Assembly: GCA_028280065.1 (NCBI GenBank)
Contig: JANQMN010000105.1
Span: forward strand, 1-64,000
Length of the DNA: 64,000 nucleotides
Direction: 5' to 3'
DNA from: Hahella sp.
GTDB taxonomy: Bacteria; Pseudomonadota; Gammaproteobacteria; Pseudomonadales; Oleiphilaceae
The position numbers and the translations under genes are program-made. The first letter of the stretch is position 1. Each line of letters begins with the position of its first letter. The notes under the pieces are model-generated. The model saw only the letters and a program-made list of their open reading frames with translations, had not been told where the DNA came from and searched no databases. Below are positions 55,328 to 63,205 of the stretch, one piece after another.

Positions 55328-55337
55328 TGACATGTCT
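55328..55337. promoter_or_regulatory. Near-match operator upstream of lacI 2
   Basis: TGACATGTCT differs from the exact operator at one base. It is 250 bases upstream of the lacI 2 start and 66 bases from the leftward terminator. Confidence 0.55.
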
Positions 55338-55586
55338 CATAAAAGATTGGAAGAATTTTTTCCAGTCTACATTTAACCAGAAGGTAGGAGGCAGGGGACT
55401 ACTTTCTAAAGCAATTTAAGGTTTGGAATCCTGGCTTTTCGGAAAAAGTTATCCAGACCCGATGCTGTGTCAAAGAGGGTGTAAGGCCGTTAGATATAAT
55501 GCCTAATTGCTCTCGTTGCATTAGACAGTGGGGAAAAGGTGGTCAATGTACCACTGATATAATCATTCGAATTCAGGTTCCTTTCG

Positions 55587-56588
55587 ATGAAACGTGCAAA
55601 TATTAGGGAAGTTGCTGAGTTGGCGGGAGTATCCCGGCAAACTGTTTCAAGGATAATAAATGGCCGACCTGGCGTCAGGCCCGATACTCAAGAAAAGGTC
55701 CAAAAGGTTATTGACAAACTGGGATACGTAGCGACCAAGACAGCTAAAAGCCTGGTCAGTCAAAAAACCAATACAATTGGTCTCGTGTTGGCAGATATTT
55801 CAAACCCTTTCTTTCCGGGATTTGCTCGCGCTGTATTCGACCAGGGGAATAAAAACGGATATAACGTTTTGCTATGTAATTCGGACAATGACATGGAATT
55901 GGAGCAAACTGCCATCCTCTCATTGGCAAAACAGCCTGTGGATGGGATTATCCTGTTTTCAAACCGTGCAGATGAAGAATTCCTGGAAAGTATTGCCAAA
56001 CCCTATTTGCCACTTGTTCTAATTAATCGTACCAGTAGTGTTCAATACACCGCTTCGGTGCAGTCAAACAATAGAAGGGGTGGAGAACTTGCAGCTAAGC
56101 ATCTGATTGACAAAGGTTGTGGAACATTTGGCTATATTGGTCGTGATGATCCTTCCAAACCCGATCATGATGCGAGAAGGTTGCTCGGTTTCAAGCGGAA
56201 ATTGGAAGAAAATGGCTATTCACTCAATGACCGGAATATCGAGCTGACTGAGCCGAGTCAAATAGGAGGTTACGAAGCGGCGAGGCGGCTTTTAAAAAGA
56301 AATCACATAATTGACGGTCTATTCTGTTATAGCGATATTATTGCCATAGGTGCGTTGCGCGCATGCAAGGATGTAAGAATCAGGGTGCCGAACCGGTTGA
56401 AGATTGTTGGCTACGATGGGATTAGCTTGGGTGAGTTCGTTGATCCGAAGTTGACGACAGTTAGTCTTGATCTATATGGCTTGGGGGCTATGGCATTTGG
56501 GCAACTGCAGAATTTAATGTGCGATCCAAAAGAAGAGTGCCAACCTATTTGGATTCAGCCTGAAATTCTCGAGAGAGAAACAACCTGA
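55587..56588 (+). CDS. LacI-family regulator 2 of the alpha-glycoside cluster
   Basis: The 333-residue near-twin of regulator 1 has the same length and head (NIREVAELAGVSRQTVSRII), the same hinge type (YVATKTAKSLVSQK) and many identical blocks, such as ADISNPFFPGFARAVFDQ. The twins stand in opposite orientation on either side of the ABC operon. Identical recognition helices (SRQTVSR) imply the same operator, while differences in the effector domain could give another inducer. ATG 55587 follows CAGGTTCC. Confidence 0.93.
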   Translation: MKRANIREVAELAGVSRQTVSRIINGRPGVRPDTQEKVQKVIDKLGYVATKTAKSLVSQKTNTIGLVLADISNPFFPGFARAVFDQGNKNGYNVLLCNSDNDMELEQTAILSLAKQPVDGIILFSNRADEEFLESIAKPYLPLVLINRTSSVQYTASVQSNNRRGGELAAKHLIDKGCGTFGYIGRDDPSKPDHDARRLLGFKRKLEENGYSLNDRNIELTEPSQIGGYEAARRLLKRNHIIDGLFCYSDIIAIGALRACKDVRIRVPNRLKIVGYDGISLGEFVDPKLTTVSLDLYGLGAMAFGQLQNLMCDPKEECQPIWIQPEILERETT

Positions 56589-56684
56589 ATTGATAAAGCC
56601 GGGTCTCTATAAAGGCCCTGCAAAATTCTTTTATTCCAGATATGTTGTCGATTTTTGCGAAACTAAGCTGGCTTCATTGCAATA

Positions 56685-56694
56685 TGACATGTCA
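56685..56694. promoter_or_regulatory. Operator TGACATGTCA before the symporter gene
   Basis: An exact site in the context ATATGACATGTCATAA, 211 bases before the symporter start. Confidence 0.75.
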
Positions 56695-56751
56695 TAATTT
56701 TTTTGCTCTGAGTCAATTGGGTTGCCATTTGCGTTATTTCAAATTGAATTG

Positions 56752-56761
56752 TGACAAGTCA
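56752..56761. promoter_or_regulatory. Near-match operator before the symporter gene
   Basis: TGACAAGTCA, with flanks GTGACAAGTCAC, is one base from the exact operator and 67 bases from the site at 56685. Confidence 0.6.
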
Positions 56762-56904
56762 CATATTACAATTTTTCGAATACATTGAACTGTTGGCCGC
56801 AATATTCTCAGAGCTACTTCTCAAATCAATGAGACAGACTCTATCGATACATTGGGGCACAGTTCTTTTATTGATTAAGAAAAACAATTATCGAGAAACT
56901 GAGT

Positions 56905-58359
56905 ATGGACTCCCAAATATTGCAAGTCGGTGTTTTCTTTTTAGTGACAATTCTTATCGGGTATTTTACCTATCTGAAGTGCCGTAACGCCTCAAGAGGC
57001 GACGGTAAATCCAGTAAAGATTTCTTTTTGGCCGGAGGTGGTCTGACCTGGTTCTATGTGGCCGGTTCAATTACCTTGACAAACCTGAGTACTGAACAGC
57101 TCATTGGCATGAACGGCAGCCAGATGGCATTGCTGGCGTGGTGGGAACTGGCAGCGGTTGTCGGGCTGATTATACTCGCCAAGGTGTTTATCCCCATCTA
57201 TTACAAGAATGGCTGTACAACGACTACAGAGTTACTGGAAAAGAGGTATAACAGTAAACATATACGTGCGTTGATCAGCATTCTCTTTCTGCTTGGCAAT
57301 GTCTTTATCTTCCTCGGCACCATTCTTTACACCGGGTCGTTGTTCATGAAGGAAATGTTCGGCGTAGAACTTCCGCTAATGGTAATTGCCATATCTCTGG
57401 CATCTGTGGGCGGTCTTTATGCAATCCTGGGCGGACTCCGTGCCGTTGCGGTATCTGATACTTTTAGTGGTGTATTACTATTGGGTATGGCAATGCTTGT
57501 TGTATTCCTGGCCTTTCAAGCGGTGGATTTTGACCTATCGGGTATTCCCGCTGAAAGACTCACCATGATCGGTGGGCCGGACTCTCCAATTCCCTGGACC
57601 ACACTTTTCACAGGCATGTTATTCATCCAAATATATTACTGGAGTACCAACCAGACAATCACCCAAAGAGCCATGGCTGCCAGAACTGTCGGTGAAGCGC
57701 AGAAAGGCGTATTGACTGCCGCAGTGATTCGTCTGATCATCGTTCCGCCAATCATCGTGCTGCCAGGGATCATTTCCTACAAACTGTATGGCGATATTGG
57801 CGATGCTGCATACGGTCGCATTGTGGGCGACCTGCTACCGGGGTACCTCTCCGGAATATTTGCTGCCGCCATCGCTGCTGCGGTCCTGACCAGCTATAAC
57901 AGCGTACTGAACTCGTCGACAACACTTTATGTTTGCGATATCCATGAGAAATACTTCAAGTCAAAGCCTGACATAAAGAAACTGAATCTGATTATCAGTC
58001 TGTTTTTCATCAGCATCTCATTGTTCATGGTGCCGATTTATGCAGGCAGCGAAAGCATTATCAACACCATTCAAATGCTATACGGTCTGCTTAGCATGCC
58101 AATTTTATCCGCCTTTATCGTTGGTCTGCTATTTCGTAATGTCGATGCTAAAGCAGCGATCAGCGCTGTAGTATTTGGCGTCTTGCTGTATGCAAGTTTT
58201 ATCTACAAGTTCAACTTTGCACACTTCATTCACATGATGGCGGTGACGTTGGTCGTTACCATAATGTTCGCTTTGATTGTAAATCGATTTGTCTTTGGCA
58301 GGTCCGCTGAGTTCACTCTGTTGAACCCTGAGCCGAAAGCCGAGCCAGAAGCCGTTTAG
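56905..58359 (+). CDS. Sodium/solute symporter (SSS family)
   Basis: The 484-residue inner-membrane protein has about 13 hydrophobic segments and SSS signatures: SSKDFFLAGGGLTWFYVAGS, TNLSTEQLIGMNG, and SLASVGGLYAILGGLRAVAVSD. Sugar-transporting SSS members (SglT-like) keep the same early GG and NLS motifs. It gives the cluster a second, sodium-driven uptake route beside the ABC system, perhaps for a monosaccharide or polyol product. It is first in a likely transcript with beta-phosphoglucomutase. Confidence 0.9.
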   Translation: MDSQILQVGVFFLVTILIGYFTYLKCRNASRGDGKSSKDFFLAGGGLTWFYVAGSITLTNLSTEQLIGMNGSQMALLAWWELAAVVGLIILAKVFIPIYYKNGCTTTTELLEKRYNSKHIRALISILFLLGNVFIFLGTILYTGSLFMKEMFGVELPLMVIAISLASVGGLYAILGGLRAVAVSDTFSGVLLLGMAMLVVFLAFQAVDFDLSGIPAERLTMIGGPDSPIPWTTLFTGMLFIQIYYWSTNQTITQRAMAARTVGEAQKGVLTAAVIRLIIVPPIIVLPGIISYKLYGDIGDAAYGRIVGDLLPGYLSGIFAAAIAAAVLTSYNSVLNSSTTLYVCDIHEKYFKSKPDIKKLNLIISLFFISISLFMVPIYAGSESIINTIQMLYGLLSMPILSAFIVGLLFRNVDAKAAISAVVFGVLLYASFIYKFNFAHFIHMMAVTLVVTIMFALIVNRFVFGRSAEFTLLNPEPKAEPEAV

Positions 58360-58468
58360 CCTATTGCTTGAGTAAGGAGATCGCGGATAGATTCCGGGGT
58401 CTCTTTGCTGATATTGCTCACAGAGTTCAATTAAGTTGGTTTCTTTTCAAAAAATTCATGAGGATTAG

Positions 58469-59116
58469 ATGAGGAAAAACATAGAAGCGTTTATTTTTGA
58501 TCTGGATGGTGTCATCACGGATACTGCGGAACTCCATTATCTAGCTTGGAAAAACATGGCGGATAGAGAAGGGTACACCTTTAACCGTGCTATTAACGAA
58601 AAACTGCGAGGCGTTTCTAGAAGGGCATCTTTGGAAATCATCCTTGCTGGCCTGAAGATTTCAGAAGAAAAAATACTTACTCTGATGGAAGAAAAAAATA
58701 CTGAATATAAAGAACTTCTGGAAACTCTTACTTCAAAGGATATTCTGGATGGTGTAATGGAATTACTGAACGAGCTTAAGAAGCGAGGTATTAAGGTAGC
58801 CCTTGCCTCGGCAAGCAAGAACGCTGTGCCAATTCTAAAAAAACTGGAGATATTCGATCTCTTTGATGCCATAGGTGACGGCAACTGTGTTGAACGGGCA
58901 AAACCCGCGCCGGATGTCTTTATTCACGCCGCCGGCCAGCTTCAGATAGCGGTGAGCCGCTGTCTTGTTGTGGAAGATGCGGAAGCAGGCGTCCTGGGTG
59001 CCATAGATTGCGGTATGTCCTCCGTAGGTATAGGTCCCCATGAACGGGTTGGCGCTGCGGATTTCGTGTTTGAAACGCCGGGTGATATTAATCTTTATGA
59101 AGTTCTTGGTAACTAA
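58469..59116 (+). CDS. pgmB: Beta-phosphoglucomutase
   Basis: The 215-residue HAD-family enzyme turns beta-glucose 1-phosphate into glucose 6-phosphate. It has FDLDGVITDTAELHYLAW (nucleophile Asp 11, acid/base Asp 13), the cap stretch LRGVSRRASLEIIL, ASASKN and VVEDAEAGV. The R-x-x-SL cap and SASKN motifs separate true beta-PGM from other HAD phosphatases. GH65 phosphorylases release exactly this beta anomer, so the pairing is functional. ATG 58469 follows TGAGGATTAG. Confidence 0.93.
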   Translation: MRKNIEAFIFDLDGVITDTAELHYLAWKNMADREGYTFNRAINEKLRGVSRRASLEIILAGLKISEEKILTLMEEKNTEYKELLETLTSKDILDGVMELLNELKKRGIKVALASASKNAVPILKKLEIFDLFDAIGDGNCVERAKPAPDVFIHAAGQLQIAVSRCLVVEDAEAGVLGAIDCGMSSVGIGPHERVGAADFVFETPGDINLYEVLGN

Positions 59117-59265
59117 ACTTGAATTATCCATTCACGTAGGGTCAATCCACCGGGTTGGTATAAATCCGTAGGGAATCCTACACCTTCTGTCATAATTTTT
59201 CCTGCGAAATAATCCAGAAGAAATTTTTGCTCTAAATCAGAATTAGGAAGGTATTAATTGAAAAG

Positions 59266-59275
59266 TGACATGTCA
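59266..59275. promoter_or_regulatory. Operator TGACATGTCA before dehydrogenase 2 and GH65
   Basis: An exact site with extended dyad GTGACATGTCAC, 167 bases upstream of dehydrogenase 2. Confidence 0.8.
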
Positions 59276-59284
59276 CATGATAGA

Positions 59285-59413
59285 TTGTTTCAGAGTTCAG
59301 AATATGCCTTAAGTACTCTGAGTGAGATTGTCGGGAAAGTCGGTCAAATGGCTGCCGGGTTGGTCAGCACTGAAAGCATACCGGAACAAGTTTTGAAGAT
59401 TGTAGTTAATTAA
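59285..59413 (+). other. Short open frame, possible gene tail
   Basis: From TTG 59285 to TAA 59411-59413 a 42-residue peptide could be read (ALSTLSEIVGKVGQMAAGLV and PEQVLKIVVN). It resembles no family I can name with confidence, has no clear ribosome site, and lies between the operator and dehydrogenase 2. It may be a remnant or leader peptide. Confidence 0.2.
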
Positions 59414-59432
59414 TTGGAATGGAGAGTGTGAG

Positions 59433-60422
59433 ATGATTCCTGAGAAAATGAAGGCTTACCGGATTACAGGTGAAGAAACTGGTGGGGTATTCGAAATTGA
59501 TGTCCCCAAACTAAGGGATGAAAACTGCATACTTATCAAAAACGAAGCTGCTACTATCTGCAACATGACCGATTCGCATATTTTTGAGTGCGTTCATGAA
59601 CCCAATGGTCCGAATGGCTGGGAAATGAAATTTCCTTTCACGCTCGGTCACGAAAGCAGCGGCAAGGTAGTAAAGGTCGGCTCCGATGTCAAAGATGTAA
59701 AAGTAGGAGACAGAGTGGCGCTTGCCGGATTTTTCGAGTCAGGTTCTTTTGCAGAATACACGATGGCAAGCAAAGGTTACGTAAAGATACCGGATACGAT
59801 GAATCCGGCCGAGGGTGCGTTGTTGGAGATGCTATCAGCGGTTTATCAAATTGTGGAGACCGTTTTCACCATAGGTCATAGTGCAGTAATACTGGGGTGT
59901 GGCGGCGCCGGTTCCTATGCATTGAAATTGCTTAAGGCTGGTGGAGCCACACAGGTTATCGTTTCGGAACCCCATCCGGGAAAAAGGGCCTATGCCCTTG
60001 CGCAGGGAGCGGACCATGTCATTGATCCGACTACAGAAAATGTGGCTGAAAAGGTGAATGAATATACCCACGGGGAAATGGTGGATGTTTGCCTAGAGAT
60101 GTCCGGATACCCTGAGGCCCTGGCAGTAATGACCAGCTTGATCAAGCGCCAGGGCAAAGTGGGAATGTTTGGTGTATGCCCTAATCCTACTACTGTGAAT
60201 ATGTATGATTTGCATATGAACTGGTCAGCTATTTTTTCTGCGGGCTACTTTAAAGGATATACGGAACGAGCATTACAAAAAGCCTTGGAAATGGTTAAAA
60301 CGGGTGTCGTTGATATCAATGATCTCGTCACTGACGAAATCCGCCTGGATGGCGTGACTGATGCTCTCAAGAAGATTCAAAAGGGTGAAGAAAACATCCG
60401 GAAAATTCTGATCACCTTCTAG
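59433..60422 (+). CDS. Medium-chain zinc dehydrogenase 2
   Basis: The 329-residue MDR enzyme has catalytic ligands Cys 43 (TICNMTD) and His 73-Glu 74 (LGHESSG) and the Rossmann motif VILGCGGAGSYALKLL. The structural four-cysteine lobe is absent. It is related to dehydrogenase 1 but differs enough to suggest another substrate. It is co-transcribed with GH65, whose start is 44 bases downstream, and so probably acts on the GH65 aglycone or on the intact glycoside. ATG 59433 follows GGAGAGTGTG. Confidence 0.88.
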   Translation: MIPEKMKAYRITGEETGGVFEIDVPKLRDENCILIKNEAATICNMTDSHIFECVHEPNGPNGWEMKFPFTLGHESSGKVVKVGSDVKDVKVGDRVALAGFFESGSFAEYTMASKGYVKIPDTMNPAEGALLEMLSAVYQIVETVFTIGHSAVILGCGGAGSYALKLLKAGGATQVIVSEPHPGKRAYALAQGADHVIDPTTENVAEKVNEYTHGEMVDVCLEMSGYPEALAVMTSLIKRQGKVGMFGVCPNPTTVNMYDLHMNWSAIFSAGYFKGYTERALQKALEMVKTGVVDINDLVTDEIRLDGVTDALKKIQKGEENIRKILITF

Positions 60423-60466
60423 GTTGTTTTGTCCCTGGACTCCTATTTCATTTTTGGTTGAAAGTA

Positions 60467-62746
60467 ATGTTCGAAAATAACTTGAACTCGGAAAATTGTT
60501 TTGATCTTTACGAAACGTCCTTCGTTCCTGAACAGGAAATTACGACAGGTAGTAACTATATGTTCGGAAACGGCTATATGGGCTATCGGGGAACGCACCC
60601 CGATGCTACAAAAGAAAATTATGCCGCCTGTATTGTGACAGATACCTATGATAATGCGGACGGTAAGTGGCAGGAGCTTTGCAATGTTCCTAACGGACTC
60701 TATTTGGACATTGTGGTCAATGGACAGAAGGTATCAGCTTTTGGTGATTCCTTGAGTCACTATAAACGTCGAATTGATATTGAAACAGCAAAACTCACTA
60801 ACGAGTTTTCAACCGATGATGTTGCTATAAGCGTAGAACGATTCGCCTCAATGGATCAAATTCATATCCTGTCCATGAGGCTGGTTTTACGGGCGAAGCA
60901 AACCTGCGATGTGGTTGTAACCACAGGTATCAATGGTGATGTATGGAGCATCAATGGAGAACACTTCTCAGAATACAATCTATCGGAAGTAAATGGCGGA
61001 TTGCTGATGCATTCCGTTACCAAGGAACTGCATACGGATATATATGTGGCTGAAAAGGCTGTTTTTCAGTGTGGGGCGGAAGTTAAGGAAAATATAGACA
61101 TAGGCGATAAGCAGGTCTTCAGAAAGGTTGCTGCCAAACTGACTCCGGAAACGCCGCTGGTTTTGGAAAAGTTCGTTGCCATTTACTCCAGTAATGATAC
61201 CGATAATCCTAAGGAATTGGCGTTGGATAATCTCGCCTCAGTACAGAAAGACGGGTATCAAAATGCGGCGGAGAAACATGACATACGCTGGCAAGCCTTA
61301 TGGGATAAGTATGATATCAAAATAGCAGGCAACGATAGGGATCAAACGCTAACCCGCTTTAATTTGTATCACAATATTATCCATACGCCGACCCATGCCC
61401 TGCTGCCAATAGGTGCGCGAGGGCTGTCTTGTCAAGCCTATCAGGGCGCAGCTTTCTGGGACCAGGAAGTTTTCAATCTGCCGATGTACCTGTACACCGA
61501 TCCGGAAATCGCCAGAAACGTGCTCAGATATCGATATGAAACCTTGAATGGCGCGCGTAGGAAAGCCAGGAAACTAGGTTATAGAGGCGCGTTCTATGCT
61601 TGGATCAGCGGTAAAACAGGGGATGAACTGTGCCCGGATTTTTTCTTTAAAGACATCGTTTCCGGTCGCAAGATACGCAACCACTTTAACTGCTGGCAGA
61701 TTCATGTTTCGCCTGACGTTGCCTACACGATATGGAAATACTACGAAGTAACCGGAGATAAGGAGTTTTTGCATCAGTATGGCGCTGAAATGATGCTGGA
61801 TATCTCTCTTTTCCTACTTTCGCGTTCTTTTTACAACGTGGATAAAGACAGATACGAGTATATTCGTTTGCTTGGTCCCGACGAGTACCACGAAAACGTC
61901 GACAATAATATATTTACCAACTATCAGGCGCGATACACACTGCAAAAGACGATAGAAGTTTATGAACAGCTGACGAAAGAAAATCCCTCTCAGTTGGCCG
62001 CGTTGATGAATAAGCTCGATATTAGCGAAGAGACTGTCAATACCTTCAGACATATGATTGAAAAGATGTACATTCAACCGATCAATGAAAATGGGGTGAT
62101 TGAACAGTTTGACGGTTATTTTGGCCTTGAGGATGTTACACCGGAAGAACTCGCCACCAGGCTGATCGACAAAGCGGAATATTGGGGTTGGCCCAATGGC
62201 GTCGCTGTGCATACCCAGGTGCTCAAACAAGCTGACCTGGTACAGCTTTTTGTGATGCATGATGACTTCGATGAAGACGTGGTAAAGGCGAATTTTGACT
62301 ACTATGAACCGCGAACCGAACATGGCTCGTCCTTAAGTCCGGCAATGCACTCGGTTATTGCCAGTAAAATTGGCTACGATGATTTTGCCTACAGGTATTT
62401 CGTCAAATCCTGTACGGTTGACCTTTACAATACCAATAAGGCAATCAGCGGCGGAACCTTTATTGGAGGTATTCACACTGCGTCCTGTGGTGCGGTATGG
62501 CAAATGGTCGTTTTTGGATTTGCCGGCTTTAGCGTGAGTGACGATACATTGCACTTTAAACCCGCTCTACCGGCTGAATGGGACGAATGTAGCTTCAGGG
62601 TCAATCATAAGGCGAACATAGTGGATGTTAAAATGAGCCGCGAATGCATTGTTCTGGAAGGCCATAAGCAAAACATGGCGGCACTAAGAATCGATATTGG
62701 TGGGCATGGAATGATGTTGGAGCCAGGACAGTCTGTATCCCGTTAG
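60467..62746 (+). CDS. GH65 glycoside phosphorylase
   Basis: The 759-residue cytoplasmic enzyme splits an alpha-glucoside with phosphate, giving beta-glucose 1-phosphate for PgmB. It shows the family plan: beta-sandwich, then the (alpha/alpha)6 barrel with AYQGAAFWDQEVFNLPMYLY, the general acid Glu 473 in LLGPDEYHENVDNN, and the phosphate loop TEHGSSLSPAMHS. Specificity (trehalose, kojibiose, nigerose, maltose or glucosylglycerol) depends on a loop after GLSCQAYQG that I cannot type by eye; the SCQAYQG form recalls kojibiose and 2-O-glucosylglycerol phosphorylases. I prefer ATG 60467 over TTG 60458. Confidence 0.9.
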   Translation: MFENNLNSENCFDLYETSFVPEQEITTGSNYMFGNGYMGYRGTHPDATKENYAACIVTDTYDNADGKWQELCNVPNGLYLDIVVNGQKVSAFGDSLSHYKRRIDIETAKLTNEFSTDDVAISVERFASMDQIHILSMRLVLRAKQTCDVVVTTGINGDVWSINGEHFSEYNLSEVNGGLLMHSVTKELHTDIYVAEKAVFQCGAEVKENIDIGDKQVFRKVAAKLTPETPLVLEKFVAIYSSNDTDNPKELALDNLASVQKDGYQNAAEKHDIRWQALWDKYDIKIAGNDRDQTLTRFNLYHNIIHTPTHALLPIGARGLSCQAYQGAAFWDQEVFNLPMYLYTDPEIARNVLRYRYETLNGARRKARKLGYRGAFYAWISGKTGDELCPDFFFKDIVSGRKIRNHFNCWQIHVSPDVAYTIWKYYEVTGDKEFLHQYGAEMMLDISLFLLSRSFYNVDKDRYEYIRLLGPDEYHENVDNNIFTNYQARYTLQKTIEVYEQLTKENPSQLAALMNKLDISEETVNTFRHMIEKMYIQPINENGVIEQFDGYFGLEDVTPEELATRLIDKAEYWGWPNGVAVHTQVLKQADLVQLFVMHDDFDEDVVKANFDYYEPRTEHGSSLSPAMHSVIASKIGYDDFAYRYFVKSCTVDLYNTNKAISGGTFIGGIHTASCGAVWQMVVFGFAGFSVSDDTLHFKPALPAEWDECSFRVNHKANIVDVKMSRECIVLEGHKQNMAALRIDIGGHGMMLEPGQSVSR

Positions 62747-62754
62747 CGATGACG

Positions 62755-62777
62755 GAAACCCGGCCGAGCCGGGTTTC
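62755..62777 (+). terminator. Terminator of the dehydrogenase 2-GH65 operon
   Basis: GAAACCCGGC at 62755-62764 pairs perfectly with GCCGGGTTTC at 62768-62777 around CGA, nine bases past the GH65 stop. The T tract is short (TTT within the stem end). Confidence 0.75.
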
Positions 62778-62920
62778 TGCTGGCGCATCTATCTGCCAGT
62801 AATCAGCCTTTAAGCGAAAAAAGTCTTCATTTCACAGTTATTTCACCTTTGTCCGACATTTAGTTCACAACCTCCCCGTTAGTCTTTTTCCACAATATTC
62901 GCAATTGTGGAGATAGTCTG

Positions 62921-63187
62921 ATGACAACTACCAGTAAACTCATTCCCCCGTTTTTGTTGATCCCCTTACTTGCTCTCAGCTTGCCTGTGCTCGCTAATGA
63001 CGAAGAGGTGATTGCGGCTCACCGGCAAATGTTGCTGGAGAAATTTCCTGGAGCGCGATTCACTGAGTTCGAGATTGACGACTACAAAGGGCAAGAGGTG
63101 TTCGAGTATGAGTTTGAATTTATGGGTAAGGATTATGAAGCCTTTATTACCCGTGAAGGAAAGATTTTACGCTTGGGTTTGGACTAG
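62921..63187 (+). CDS. Small exported PepSY-like protein
   Basis: The 88-residue protein has a signal peptide (FLLIPLLALSLPVLAND) and one PepSY-like alpha-beta unit (HRQMLLEKFPGARFTEFEID, then YEFEFMGKDYEAFITREGKI). PepSY domains often inhibit or sense proteases or cations in the envelope. It is 18 bases before the MipA/OmpV gene, which carries a related unit at its N-terminus, so the two are probably an operon and share a function. Confidence 0.8.
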   Translation: MTTTSKLIPPFLLIPLLALSLPVLANDEEVIAAHRQMLLEKFPGARFTEFEIDDYKGQEVFEYEFEFMGKDYEAFITREGKILRLGLD

Positions 63188-63205
63188 TTAACAGGGAGAA
63201 GGGTA

